Source: Darksidea phi (Eukaryota; Ascomycota; Dothideomycetes; Pleosporales; Lentitheciaceae). Taken from it: a stretch of 64,000 bases of DNA. Under the pieces are notes generated by a model that ran no database searches, was not told where the DNA came from, and saw only the letters and a list, made by a program, of their open reading frames with translations. The translations under genes were made by a program, and so were the position numbers. The DNA lies in NCBI GenBank assembly GCA_030770425.1, contig JASJFT010000175.1:33787-97786 (forward strand). The letters run 5' to 3'. Of this stretch, positions 23,946 through 35,443 are shown one piece after another (position 1 is the first letter of the stretch; each line of letters opens with the position of its first letter).

Positions 23946-26392
23946 CGCGATAGTGTTGCGCAACCCAGAATAGGGTGATCGACGGTAAGATCTTGATAAG
24001 GGTACTAGAACTAGAGCCTTGTACTTGTAAGGGAAGAGTGCCGGGAGATGTAATCGTAAGTGGGTCGACCATAAAGTTTAAGAAGAAAGCATGCTAGTCG
24101 CACTGTGTAACTCACCTCCTGGGTGGCTAATCTCGATATACCCATCGACGCAAGAGTGCAGGTATTGTTACAAAATAGGATAGTGCGAACCGAGATATGA
24201 AGACCAGCCCTTCGGCTCTACTTACATGGCTTGCATCTCGCGTGTAGGGCCGTCCTGAATTTTACCAGGTACTTGATTCTGATAGGCGGACTGCTCCGGC
24301 TCTCCGCATCTTCGACCTATCATCCTCCTAGGCTGGTTAGCCGGCACTGCTGTTGAATTTCTCAACCGTCTATTTCTGGTCCTCTGCCTTGACTCGACCA
24401 TCTGAAAACTAGGAGAAGACGAGTGTAGAGTTGAAATCAAGGTTCAGACACGATGACGCTGCTTGTCAATGCTGACAAGGGGCTTATGGTACTGTCCTGC
24501 TGCAGCAAGCTGCAGAAGGGAGCTATCAAAGCGAACGCTTTGGTGGGGATCTCGCGCGCAAGATTGAAGGTCGGTTGGTACGACTTTCCGAGACACTCGT
24601 GGAGATGCTGTGAGGAAGTTGGTGTTCCTGGGCAGCTTTGTGCGCGCCGTAGGCTTGGTTTGTGATCTCGTCTGCCATGTCACGTATAATGAAACTTCAA
24701 TGCGACAACGAGGAAAGTCGACGATTGGAGGGTGTGGCCTTAAGTGAGGCATGAGTGGCGTGGCTGACGATAACAGCCGTACGAAGTATATTAGCCTGTT
24801 GCACCCTGCAGCTACCGGCGGTCGACGATCGCACAAAAGCGGTACGCCAAACCTGGCTGCAACGACGGTGTTGTGCAGATGGTGCGCGCGTGATCCCACG
24901 GGCTCCAGACGATTAATTCATGGAACTCTTGGTCTTCTCAGTCGTGGTCCGGCGGGTGGAGGTACCATCACGGCTCACGGTATCGGTTCTAGGCGGAAGA
25001 ACGCTAGCTCTAAGCGACCCCAGCTGTCACTTCGTACCCAACTGTCAGCCTCTATGGCTAGGCTTTATTCCCCCTCACACACATTTTCAAGGGGGAGCGA
25101 AGTTCATGCATTGCCTAAGTTCATCAACAGCCTCGTATCAACGAGGTATGGTAGTACCAAGCTAATTTGCTTGTTACGGGCCGCAAAGCCCAGATCCATG
25201 CCACGTTTGCCTAACGGCGCTTTATCTCGACCCAGCTTCCACTGTATTGCTACAGTTGGAGCTTCTACCATTGTTCTAGGGCCGTTCGCATTCGCTATAC
25301 CTCCAAAGTACATCGTTTTATGGAAATGATCCGTGTACTTGGGAGCCACATTACTCGGTGTAACCTTAACGTCTTTTGCTTCTAGGAGCAAACGTTGCGG
25401 TGCTCCCGTCTGCCCGGTTGGGTTCAGTCGACGTATTCCACGAAGCATACACACAGTATACAGTGACGCGGCATTCTGAACCTTTCACTGGTTAGGTTTC
25501 TCGACTCCTTGCTTTATCTGGGTCCATATCGATTGGCTGACTGCAAAAGCGTGTTGATCAGCGGCGACAGCAAAGAGACTCTGTGGCCCAGTCTTCCGAC
25601 ACCTGGGCATTTTTTGTGGCGGGTTGCGCTTATCGGTTCGATGGGTCCGGTAGCTGGGTCGGGACGATGCCCGTTGCCCGTCGCCGCCACCCGCACCCCA
25701 AATCTACGGTGTTCCAGAACATCTGATGAACACAATATTGACAACTCGGGAGCCTAGATTTTACGCCTACTACTCTTGTGGAATATCCTCCGGGGGTATG
25801 GTCGTCTTAGTCGACAAGAACTCTTTGTGTGATGTCCCTAACTTCACTGACGCTTGCACGCCTTTTTCAATAAATATCCCGGCATCGGCACTCTATCACC
25901 GAGGTCCCACCAACCGCGCGCGAATGCCTCCAGCTCTTCATAGAGCGCACTCGCAACTGTTCGCGAGTAGTTTCGGACGACAGCGCAGTGCATAGTCTTC
26001 ATGCCAGTAAAATACTGGAACCAAAGTTACTCACTTTTCCAAATCGTTCCCATATTCCCGAACTATTGGGTATGCATTGCGTATGCAGAGCGCCTATCAG
26101 CACGAGCACGCAAATGGAAGCCGAGATAACCTACTTCACGTTCAGTTCGTGAGTTGTGTACAAAAGCCTCACCGTCTGCTATTCAATCTGTAATCCAGGA
26201 CAAGAGAGTTCCCAATCCCGGGAATTTGCATTATACGTCTAATCTGCTATTGTTACTATCCCGGTTTCAGCATTTGTGTTTCGTTCTAATTAAGGAACGG
26301 GCCTTATTTGGAGATTAGAACTGATCGGTTATTAACATCGTTGCGTATGACAACCTGCGAACAGCTGTTCATTCTATCCTCACGACATTATC
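23946..26392. other. 2.4-kb region without a supported gene
   Basis: Frames of 150 and 192 codons (24444-24899 minus, 24751-25329 plus) overlap on opposite strands, show no domain or splice continuation, and read as random. The last 300 bp before 26393 should be the tyrosinase promoter. Confidence 0.45.
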
Positions 26393-27709
26393 ATGAAGCT
26401 CTCGACTCTCACAGCGGCTGTGCTACTTAGTGGTGCTGTCGCAGCGCCGCATGAGGCTCGAACTCAGCTACGGACGGACGCGTTGGTGTCCGATGGCGTC
26501 TTCAAGCTTGGGATGTATATAGCCTCACAACCAGCGCAAAAATGCACCATGAAGAATGTCGCCGTGCGGAAAGAATGGTGAGTAATGCTATCTGCGCTTA
26601 AGACATATCTAATCATGACAGGTCGATGTTGAGCAAACAAGAGAAGAAAGATTATATCGCTGCCGTTCAGTGTTTGTACCAGAAGCCATCAAAGACACCA
26701 TCGATACTTGCGCCAGGTGCAAAGACCAGATACGATGATTTCGTTGCCACACACATCAATCAAACCTTGTCGATCCATGGAACAGTGCGTATCCGTTACC
26801 CAAGCTCGAAAGTACAATCTAATCTTCATAGGGCAACTTCCTATCATGGCATCGCTATTTCACATGGGCCTACGAGCAGGCGCTCAGGAAGGAGTGTGGC
26901 TATAAGGGCTACCAACCCTACTACAACTGGCCGAAATGGGCCAATGACCCAGCGAAGTCACCTCTCTTGGATGGCAGTGAGACGAGCATATCTGGCGACG
27001 GAGAGTTAATCCCTGGTCGAAACAATACGTGCGTCCCTTTGCCCGCACAGTGCGGTATCAGTTTACCCCCAGGAAATGGAGGAGGCTGCATCAAATCCGG
27101 ACCCTTTAAGGAGTGAGTATATGCTGTCACGCTTACTAACGGCATGCAGAACACTGAGTGTTAACATGTCATAGCTGGAAAACCAACCTCGGCCCTGTCG
27201 CCCCCGTAGTCGCCAACCCAAAGCCTAACCCCGACTTCATGGGCCTAGGCTACAACCCCCGCTGCCTCCGCCGTGACATTAGTTCCGCCGCGGCCAAAGG
27301 CGGGACAAAAGATACTGATGTATTTGACCTCATAAAGAACAGTGCCACCTTCTACAACTTCACCACCCGCATGCAAGGCAACTTCGTCGCCGGTTTTCTC
27401 GGTGTCCACACGGCCGGGCACTTCACCATCGGTGGTGACCCTGCCGGCGACCTTTTCGCGTCTCCCGGCGACCCAGCCTTTTATTTCCACCACGCCATGA
27501 TCGATCGAGTTTATTGGACGTGGCAAAACCTGGATTTGAAAGGGAGATTGTACGCTATTGGAGCTACTATTACGGTGAACAATGAACCTCCTAGTCGGAA
27601 CGCCACACTTGACGATAGAATTGGCCTGGGCTACGTTGGTGTGCCTGATATCAGTATCAAGGACGCAAGTAATACCCTTGCGGGACCATTTTGTTACATT
27701 TATGCGTAG
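26393..27709 (+). CDS. secreted tyrosinase / catechol oxidase
   Basis: Type-3 dicopper enzyme oxidising mono- or diphenols to quinones. Exons 26393-26577, 26622-26784, 26832-27112 and 27175-27709 give 387 aa. A signal peptide is present (MKLSTLTAAVLLSGAVAAP). All six copper histidines are visible: CuA His106 (THIN), His114 (SIHG) and His123 (SWHRY); CuB His288 and His292 (HTAGH) and His315/316 (FYFHH). Exon joins fall inside conserved motifs, e.g. SIHGT-GNFLSWHRYF, which supports them. At 387 aa it lacks the long C-terminal cap of intracellular fungal tyrosinases, so it belongs with short secreted forms. Whether it hydroxylates monophenols or only oxidises catechols cannot be told. Confidence 0.93.
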
Positions 27710-27883
27710 CGCTGAGGGAGCAAGATAAAGAAAGGATCGGTGAAGCAATAGATTTAAGTAGATTTATGGAACTACTTAACGCAATACTTACCGTGCCATC
27801 AGGGCAACAGCGGTTTCAACCGAAGCGTACTTCACCCGAGGAAAAATACAGCAGACAATAGACTACTGATTTTTCCGCTGCTA

Positions 27884-28883
27884 TGCCTTCTAACGCCCCC
27901 TCCCCCAGGAGCTTGGGTCACTACCCGGCGTGACGTCACGTTGGCTCCTGGGCTGGCTGTGTTTTTCGTGATTCTAATCACCTTATTATGTTTTAATGTT
28001 TCGACATCTTACGCAACAGATAGTTAAACGCGCCGATAACGCCGAACCTCCTACCCCCTACGTCATTATTCGTATCGTATCTACTATGGAAACCAGCTCT
28101 ATCTTCTACGTTAAGTATTAGCTCCCTCGATAGCCTTCTAAGAAGGCTAATCCCTCCTTCGTTAACTATCCTCCCTATATAAGTATTTCCTCCAGTCTAC
28201 GTAGACGGTATAACTACCTCTCGACGAAACGCCTATCCTCGTTATATAGGTCCTCGGATAGGAATATATTATAGGTAACTACTAATAGCTATATAAGAAT
28301 CCTGTCGCCGCTCGTTCCCTTAAATATATCTAACTTATAGTTAGTTTTATACTAATAGTTATTATAATCGAGGAGTTCTCTCGACAGTACCTTCTACCTA
28401 TAGCTCTGGGGATACTCCACCGCGATATTCGAAAGGTTTAGAGTACTGTACTCGAATAGCCTATTATACTCTAGTTTATTCTCCTAAAGAACTAGACGAA
28501 CGATCGTTAGTAAAGATATATAGTTAGTAAGTATTAATATAAGGAAGCTGCCTAAGGATAAGAGATAGATATAGTAAGTAGGATACTAGTATTATCGTAG
28601 GTAATTTTTATACTATAGGTAGTAGTATAGGTACGCTAACTTATCGCTACCGCTGTTAGTCTCCCAACCAGGCTCTATAGTTCGGTAGTATATATTATTT
28701 CTCGTCGCCTTAATATTCGAAATATTACCTCGTCGGTATTACTATGTACAGCTCTACAGCTCTATTATCGTATATAAGATGTAGGTATAGCACCTCTACT
28801 ATGTATAAACTCCTACTGTGTTTCGTGCGGACCTTGTAAAGAGACTCCCACTATACAAATCCAAATCAACTGCCTTCTAACGC
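27884..28883. repeat. AT-rich degenerate repeat, copy A
   Basis: About 1 kb, strongly AT- and TA-rich, with no coding frame. A 13-bp direct repeat, tgccttctaacgc, flanks it (27884-27896 and 28871-28883). Its last 284 bp (28585-28868) match the minus strand of copies at the window's right end (63589-63923), and all three visible termini begin TGATTTGGATTTG. Differences between copies are mostly C/T and G/A transitions, as expected from repeat-induced point mutation. The element class is not known. Confidence 0.75.
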
Positions 28884-29071
28884 ATAGGCCCCTCACCCCT
28901 CCCCCCCTCCTACACCCCAACTATATAAGCTGCGCAAAAGGGGCGATATTCTGACATAAAACTGCACTGCCCGTCTCATTAAGTCAACCGCATCTCCACC
29001 AAGGCATTACAGCTAATTCACAAGGCATACGAAAAACTGCTGTCACGACTGATCAGACCTTACATCACTAA

Positions 29072-30162
29072 ATGGCTTCTTTACTCCGCCACTATGCCGC
29101 GCGCCGCGCCTACTCGGTGCCGATCGCCCAAGTAGCCCGCAGCAGCTTGCTACGATCGTCATCGCTGGCTAGCAATCTTGGTCCGCATGCTCGCCTCTCC
29201 ATCATCAAGCAAATGGCATCGAAATCAGCGACTGACAAGCCCGAGATCGGCGAGACGCGCGAAGTTTGGAAAGCGGACGATGATGAGATGACTGCGACGA
29301 TGGAAGCAAGTGTTCGAGGGTTTTCAGCAATCCGATAAGACTAGCTAAGCTACATGAACCACTTCCGTCGCTTGGAAGACGAATGGAATTCAACTTAGAT
29401 ATGCGGTCGGGAAGGTTTCGTGGTGAAACTGAACAAAATCTCGGAGACATGGGTGACAGAGATGGAGAGGCTGCGCAAACTTGATGAGGAGCGGATCAGC
29501 CTGTTGAACAAGATGGTAAAGAAGTTGGAGGCCGAAGTCAATCGTAAAGCGTCCTCCGATCCAGAATATCTCGGAGGCCTTTTCCGTGAGATTGTGACGG
29601 GTCATGAGAAGGGCGTTGAGGAATCCGCTAAAGAGTCCGATGGGCAAGAACGGGCCACTGTCATGAAGCCGAGCGCCGGAGTGTGCGGCGTGGGAACGCT
29701 TGAACGGTTTCTTTCAGGAGCATAGTAGACCACGGACAGACCACGACTTGCTCTAGGAGAAGTATCGCGAACTAGAGGCTTGGGAAGAACTAAAAGCCAG
29801 ACTATCGCGAGCTGGAGCGCAAGTACAGGAGTCTCAGGATTGAGCGCGACAGTCTCAAGGAGCACTACGTCAAATTCGTCGGGTCTAGTGAAATACAACA
29901 TGAGTGGTATGAAAGGCTCAACGAAGAGAACTTGGATTTGAAGTTCACGGTAAAGAGGTATGTGTCGCGCAAGGACAAGGTGACACAGGGCGTCAAAGAT
30001 ATCGCCTGTAAGCTTGAAGAAGTCGGGACGTTGCTGGAGAAGAGAGTGAGGAGGAGAAAAACGAGGAGAAGAATGACGGGGAGAATGACGGGGAAGATGG
30101 GAGGAAATGCGAGGAGGGCGGGAATGGTAAACTCTATCTCTATCCGGGGACTCCCCTTTTGA
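29072..30162 (+). pseudogene. coiled-coil protein gene, probably broken
   Basis: An ATG frame of 88 codons (29072-29338) starts with a mitochondrial-presequence-like stretch (MASLLRHYAARRAYSVP). Related coding sequence then continues in other frames: a charged helical part around 29350-29650 (YMNHFRRLEDEW, then MERLRKLDEERISLLNKMVK) and another around 29799-30060 (DYRELERKYRSLRIERDSLK). Stops interrupt every frame, and the breaks lack good splice sites, so decay by frameshift and nonsense is the simplest reading. A multi-exon gene with poorly visible introns is possible. No domain beyond coiled coil is seen. Confidence 0.5.
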
Positions 30163-30890
30163 GTTAAGTATAGTCCCTCGCTTATCTATATCGGGCATCG
30201 CTCCTCGTCCTATTAACCTACTACTATTAACGTCTATAAAATGTACGCCCTCCCGTCGCTAGGCTTCCTCCTAATCTCTCCTTTCCTTAATTCTTTAACT
30301 CAACCCCGGCGCCCCTACTACCTATTCCGATCTTATCTCTAGCTGCTAACTAAAAACTTATACTCTCGCTAATTAGTTAATATACTATACGGCTTTCCTA
30401 GTTTCTATCTTATTATTCTTTTTACTACGATAGGCTATAATATTATTAGTACGACTTTCGTATAGACCTAATAATCCTACTAGCTTTAGTTACGTTTAAC
30501 TTAGACTATATTAACTTTTATTTTTAGACTATTCTCTCTTTACTTCGTTTAGATTCCTTTCTAGTATACTTTTCTAAGCCCTTTTATATATACTTTCGTA
30601 TATATATTACGTTTACTTCTACCGGAGGACTTCTAGGTTATTATCGGCCTGGCTACGGTTATATACCGGACCCTATATAGTCTTATATCCTACTATTACG
30701 TCTTCTTAAGGATTCGTCTTAGTACTAATACTAAAAGCTAATACTTTAAAAGTTCTTATTAATTATACTATACGACGTCTATTTAGAGCTATTAGTATAC
30801 TTTTTTATACTACTTACTCGAAGAAGAGTACTCGCTCTAGTACCTATCTATCTAGTTAATAAATACATATATACATACATACATACCAAA
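30163..30890. repeat. AT/TA-rich relic DNA (RIP-like)
   Basis: This block is far richer in A+T and in TA dinucleotides than its flanks and contains no frame of note. The composition is that of RIP-mutated repeat DNA. It ends in a short catac/atata microsatellite near 30868-30886. No second copy is identified within the window. Confidence 0.6.
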
Positions 30891-32031
30891 AAATCTCGTT
30901 GCAGAAGCAGGTGACGCGATTGCTTAGGCTTGATTTCTTTTCCGCGTCGCACATGCTTGGCTTGGCGTCGGTTGGAAGAATCTTCCAAGCCTTCGGTAGC
31001 CATACCCATCTCTCACTTTCTCAACAACTGGTGATTTATTCAACCATTTTGACCTGGAAGGCTTCTTTTCCCCTATGCGCGTGCATGCTCCTTTCCTACC
31101 TGTGCCCATCTGACTAACTACCGTAAGCGCACGCCCATGTAGTTGCATGGGGGTTGAGACGTCGGAGATGAGAATGCTCAGAGTGAGGGAAGGATTTGGG
31201 GCTGCCTGGAGCCGCCGCATCTTCTAGAGGAGGAGTCGGTCCCGACTGATTTGGAAAAGCCAATCACGTCGAACGGAAAGTTCGGGGCGTGACTGACGCC
31301 GTCTTGACTGTCTTGATGGGTGTTCCCCAACAGCCACCACTACCTAGAAAATTGATACTTCTTCTTCACTCTTTCCAGACCTCAGGATACCGTAACACTC
31401 GCGTCCTATCCCATCCATGCTGGCAAGATGATAGACATTTCTGGAACCGACGACGGCGATGATGAGGCATGCTATGTCATGACCAGAGCAGCAGGTGTAT
31501 ATATGTATGTATGTATGCATATGTGTGTTTGTATGTACGGCTCGAGCGTTATAAACCGTGGATGACTTTGGCTGGCTACCAAGCTTAATAATAATTCTTT
31601 TCTCAACAACCATACTTCAACTATGAGTTGTAGTAGGACCAAACTTGATATGCGTACTATATATAGAAGCTGCCTGTGCGAATAGCTCGTTGACTCTTAC
31701 TACCACTTATTAATTGAATCGGATCGCATCGGACTCAGCCATCAGTCTTCCTTGCTCAAGGTATTGAACCCTTATACTTCCTTCAAGAGCTATTCTTACT
31801 CCTAAATCAAGCGTAACGGGGCTAGCAGCGCCCAAGCGGAATCTCAGCACAAACCTGCACTACAATCGGTAGCCTTAACACGTTGGTGAATGCAGGAAAA
31901 GTCAGAAGTGGCAAAGCACGTGATTCCGAGGCTACCTGGGCGCTTGAGTTAGGCTCGGATGAGTCGACTTACCCGCGTGCTCTACGACTACCCAGGTTCT
32001 ATCCCCGTGCGACTCTGTTGGAGGCCTGAGG
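30891..32031. other. intergenic, microsatellite only
   Basis: No supported gene. A tatg-type microsatellite lies near 31500-31535. The end of the region contains the F-box gene promoter. Confidence 0.45.
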
Positions 32032-33576
32032 ATGCTTGTTCTTGTACTGCTTGTTCTTTTACGATGGTTCCAAAAGCTGCGCGAAGAACGCCAGCTTATG
32101 AAGGAGACCGAGGCACGCGAAGCCGAAAGGCGTATTCAACGGGAGAAGCGGGACAATCAACAGACGCAAGCCCTCCTTCTCACCCTATCCGAGCTGCAGC
32201 GCACCATGGACCCGCTCATAGCCACACAGGTCTACAACAATCGCTTCTGTCCCTTTAGCCGACTGCCGGAAGAGCTCCTCCTGTGCATACTCGACTTCCT
32301 CCGCGACGATGTCGTTGCGCTGCGATGTCTCCGGATAGTCTCCAGGACATTCCTTCGTCTTCTCAACCCTCAATCGGGGGTTTGGAGGGACACGTGGTAT
32401 CAAGATTGTCCAATCTCCACCGGAGATGACGCTCTCTATCTTCCCTTGGTTCCAATGTTGCAATTTAGACGGCTCCTACAGAGAGACGGGCGGTGCGACA
32501 ACTGCAGGCACTGGAACGACGCCAATGCGCATCGACTCTTCGATGAATGCAAATTCCACCAGAATGGCCGCCAGCGTACTTTTGGTGATAGCGGTTCGCT
32601 TTACCGCAGGCTCTACTGCTACGCCTGCCACAGTCTCCACGACGTCTGCCAATTTTCCTCCACCTACCAGCAGACATGGGGTTATCAACCGGAACGACGG
32701 TGTCTAGGCCAACAGGGATCCGTGCAGTTGTGTGAGCACGTGCAGATCGCCTGGGCCAGCATCAAGGCCCATATCGACGAGTGGCGGCGGCAGCAGCGCG
32801 GAGGAGACTGGCAAGCCTGCCTCGACAGCTTCAATATTGAGTGTCACGATGCCAGCCACGACACACGCTGCACGGCCTCAGAGGCACCGACCTGGCCCCG
32901 AGCCCGTCTCCGCACCAGCTTCCTTTACTCGGACATTGTGGTTCTCAATCTGGAGTGGACACCCCACGGCCGCATCGACGCGCTCGCTCTCACCGCGGAC
33001 GGGCGAATACCCGCGCCAGAGCTAAGGGCGCTGTTCCAGAGGCTTCGACGCCTGGGGCCGGCCGATACTCTGTATCCTCCGTGCCGTCCGGGCGCTCTAC
33101 CTGAGATGGCGTGTTTTAGCCAATCGTCTCGTATAGGACCCTTTATATACTATAATACGGGAGAAGATAATAAAGCAGAACCTCCACCAGCATCATTTCT
33201 ACCACTCCCTTCAGGACCGTGGCTACAGCTTTATGATGGTCATGGAAACGGAAGAAATGGCAAGGTGCTACGCATCAGCCCTCATTACCTAAGGTACCTA
33301 AGGGGTGGTGGAGGCTGCAGGCAACTACCGGAATGTCTTGTAGTCAGCTACAAGAAAGACGTCATGGTATGTGAGACGACAGCAATGACGAACCCTGCCG
33401 TCGATATCATCCCCACTGAGCATTGGCTCCACGCCATGGATACCCGCACATATGACCACCCACAGGCAAGCCATATCAGGCCCCAGTGCAGGGAAGAGAC
33501 CTGCGCCAACTACTACCGAAGGCGAAAGGATTATTACATATGCTCTACTTGGCGCGGGGCTGACAAGATCGCATGA
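32032..33576 (+). CDS. F-box protein with N-terminal hydrophobic helix
   Basis: A single-exon frame of 514 aa starting at ATG 32032. An F-box lies at about residues 78-115 (FSRLPEELLLCILDFLRDDV, then LRCLRIVSRTFLRLL), so the protein probably recruits substrates to an SCF ubiquitin ligase. Residues 1-12 are a hydrophobic run (MLVLVLLVLLRWF) followed by a charged helix, resembling a membrane anchor. After the F-box comes a Cys-rich segment (DGRCDNCRHWND, RRLYCYACHSLHDVCQF), perhaps a zinc site. The substrate-binding part is not recognisable. Composition drops in GC around 33120-33300 relative to the first two thirds, so the last third may evolve faster or be of different origin. Confidence 0.75.
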   Translation: MLVLVLLVLLRWFQKLREERQLMKETEAREAERRIQREKRDNQQTQALLLTLSELQRTMDPLIATQVYNNRFCPFSRLPEELLLCILDFLRDDVVALRCLRIVSRTFLRLLNPQSGVWRDTWYQDCPISTGDDALYLPLVPMLQFRRLLQRDGRCDNCRHWNDANAHRLFDECKFHQNGRQRTFGDSGSLYRRLYCYACHSLHDVCQFSSTYQQTWGYQPERRCLGQQGSVQLCEHVQIAWASIKAHIDEWRRQQRGGDWQACLDSFNIECHDASHDTRCTASEAPTWPRARLRTSFLYSDIVVLNLEWTPHGRIDALALTADGRIPAPELRALFQRLRRLGPADTLYPPCRPGALPEMACFSQSSRIGPFIYYNTGEDNKAEPPPASFLPLPSGPWLQLYDGHGNGRNGKVLRISPHYLRYLRGGGGCRQLPECLVVSYKKDVMVCETTAMTNPAVDIIPTEHWLHAMDTRTYDHPQASHIRPQCREETCANYYRRRKDYYICSTWRGADKIA

Positions 33577-33807
33577 AGGTTATTGCGGAGCGAGGTACGA
33601 GATACAAGGCTTTCTATCAGATATACCTCTTTTATTACCTAATGACATGGTGACTGTCTATTATATATCACTTAGGCTAGTGGAAAAACCTAATATAGAT
33701 TGCTAACATGTTTTAGCTACTAGGAAGTGGGCTACCTCTTTTAAGTTTGATAATAGTGCAAAGCAGCAACAGCATAAGCGCCAAAATCCCTCCTAAGCAT
33801 CAAATTA

Positions 33808-34835
33808 CTAGGCAGCTTTCACCGCAAAGATCTTGTACGATCCTGTCAAAGGTCAGCGAAGGAATGGAATATGGCGTACAAGAGAGAGAATACTTACCAG
33901 CCCACTCATTCAAATCCACATCCTTGAAGTTCGTCTTCAGGTCTTCCACTACGCCCCCGTCTAGCTTTTTACCACCGCAACACCCAGTACTCTCTTCCGC
34001 CTTAGACGGAGCGCAACAGCCCTTCTCTGCAACCTTTTCTTCTCCCGCCGACCCACAGCAACCAGCTCCCACTGCCCCGCTTCCACCCGCCTGCACATAT
34101 ACATTCAAGTCAGACTGCGCATCCACAACCAGCACTTCTCCGAACCCAGCCTCCCCCAACCACGCTTCGTATTGCTCCTTCCGACTCGCACCCGCCACAC
34201 AGCCGACATAAAGCGCCATATTATTCTTCATTTCTTCCGACAGGTCTTTTTTGAGCAAGATGTCCGAGACGGCGAGACGACCGCCCGGCTTCAAAAGGCG
34301 ATAGGTCTCCTTGAACACGACGGGCTTCTCGGCATCGGGGACGAGGTTAATGACGCAGTTTGAGATGATGACATCCGCGAATGCGTCTGGAAGCGCGATT
34401 TGAGTGATTTTGGAGGAGACGAAGGAGACGTTGGTGATGCCGCCTTTTTCTGCGTTGCGGCGCGCTTTGGCGAGCATGTCCTCGTCATCTCATCAGCACA
34501 TTCGCAACTTCACTAGAAGAGAAAAATATGCATACTTCATTCATATCCACACCCACAACCTTTCCGCCGCTACCAACCTTCCTCGCCGCAAGAAAACAAT
34601 CAAACCCCGCCCCCGACCCCAGATCCACAACCGTCTCGCCCTCTTTCAGACTCGCCAGCGCCAGAGGATTCCCGCAACTAAGTCCAAGATTCGAGTCAGC
34701 GGGTATAGCGTCAAGGTCCTCAGAGGAGTAACCGAAGGCTTCGGCAACGGCTTTGCTGTGGGTGTGGTTCGACGAGGCAAGCGCGGAGGCGCTGTAGCGC
34801 TCTCCGACTTTCGCGTAGATGGCGGCTGCATCCAT
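33808..34835 (-). CDS. arsM: arsenite S-adenosylmethionine methyltransferase
   Basis: Cytosolic detoxification enzyme that methylates As(III) with SAM. Exons 34536-34835, 33898-34480 and 33808-33842 give 305 aa. The SAM site is [16 protein letters not shown] followed by VVGVDMNE. Cysteines expected for arsenic binding lie in [23 protein letters not shown] and VGCVAGA. The tail carries paired-Cys motifs (GAGCCGS, KGCCAPS, STGCCGG), also common in ArsM proteins. The last exon has 11 codons plus stop and rebuilds [14 protein letters not shown]. It is divergent from a bZIP gene with about 0.6 kb between coding starts, which invites the idea of local regulation. Confidence 0.93.
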
Positions 34836-35443
34836 TATATTGTATCGATGAACAGTATGGGGATAGGCGGGCTGGTGGTTGGAATTGTGTAAAGTAGCTA
34901 GGGATTTTATAGACGGCAATTTGGTATCTGGTATGTCATCGACTGATCAACTGATGCGGTACTATCTCAATAATGCAAGTACACACGGAATACGAAGCTC
35001 TTCATCGCTTATAGCAGCGAAAACGATGAATGTTCATGGACCGCCACGGCGTCTGGTATGTCATCAAAGGCCTTCGATATGTCATTTTCACCAACAACAA
35101 TCACAGCTAATTCGTAATCCGACAGAGAAAGCCATCCATCACTAATAAAATCGTGCGTCACCACCCACAATCAGGGAACCTTAGAACATCATGGGTCTTC
35201 CGATACCAACCCGCCGAGCCGGAAATGCCCCACCCCAACCAATCGCAGCGCGACCCCGCCGCCATCCCACATCGATATGTCACCGCCTCCCAACCCCGAA
35301 GCGTCAGACATTCTGCGTTTCAACCCAACATTCCTCTCCACTCTTCTCGACATTTCTCATCCCTCCAAAAGCCAAGTCCACGCCAACCTCCCAAGAAAAC
35401 AGCACATCTGTACCCGTACACCACAAAAAAAAAAATTCCAATA
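34836..35443. promoter_or_regulatory. divergent promoter region arsM / bZIP
   Basis: About 0.6 kb separate the arsM start (minus) from the preferred bZIP start (plus). A long open frame runs upstream of 35444 (from an in-frame ATG at 35225), so part of this could be coding. It contains an A-rich tract at 35423-35435. No operator is identified. Confidence 0.4.

Noticed and set aside
24444..25329. Frames of 151 and 192 codons on opposite strands
   Set aside because: No recognised similarity, poor hydrophobic patterning, and no splice continuation; likely chance.
31500..31535. Tandem array resembling a structured repeat
   Set aside because: It is a simple tatg-type microsatellite; no CRISPR or satellite structure.
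34485..34892. Plus-strand frames over arsM
   Set aside because: Antisense shadows of the methyltransferase exon and intron.
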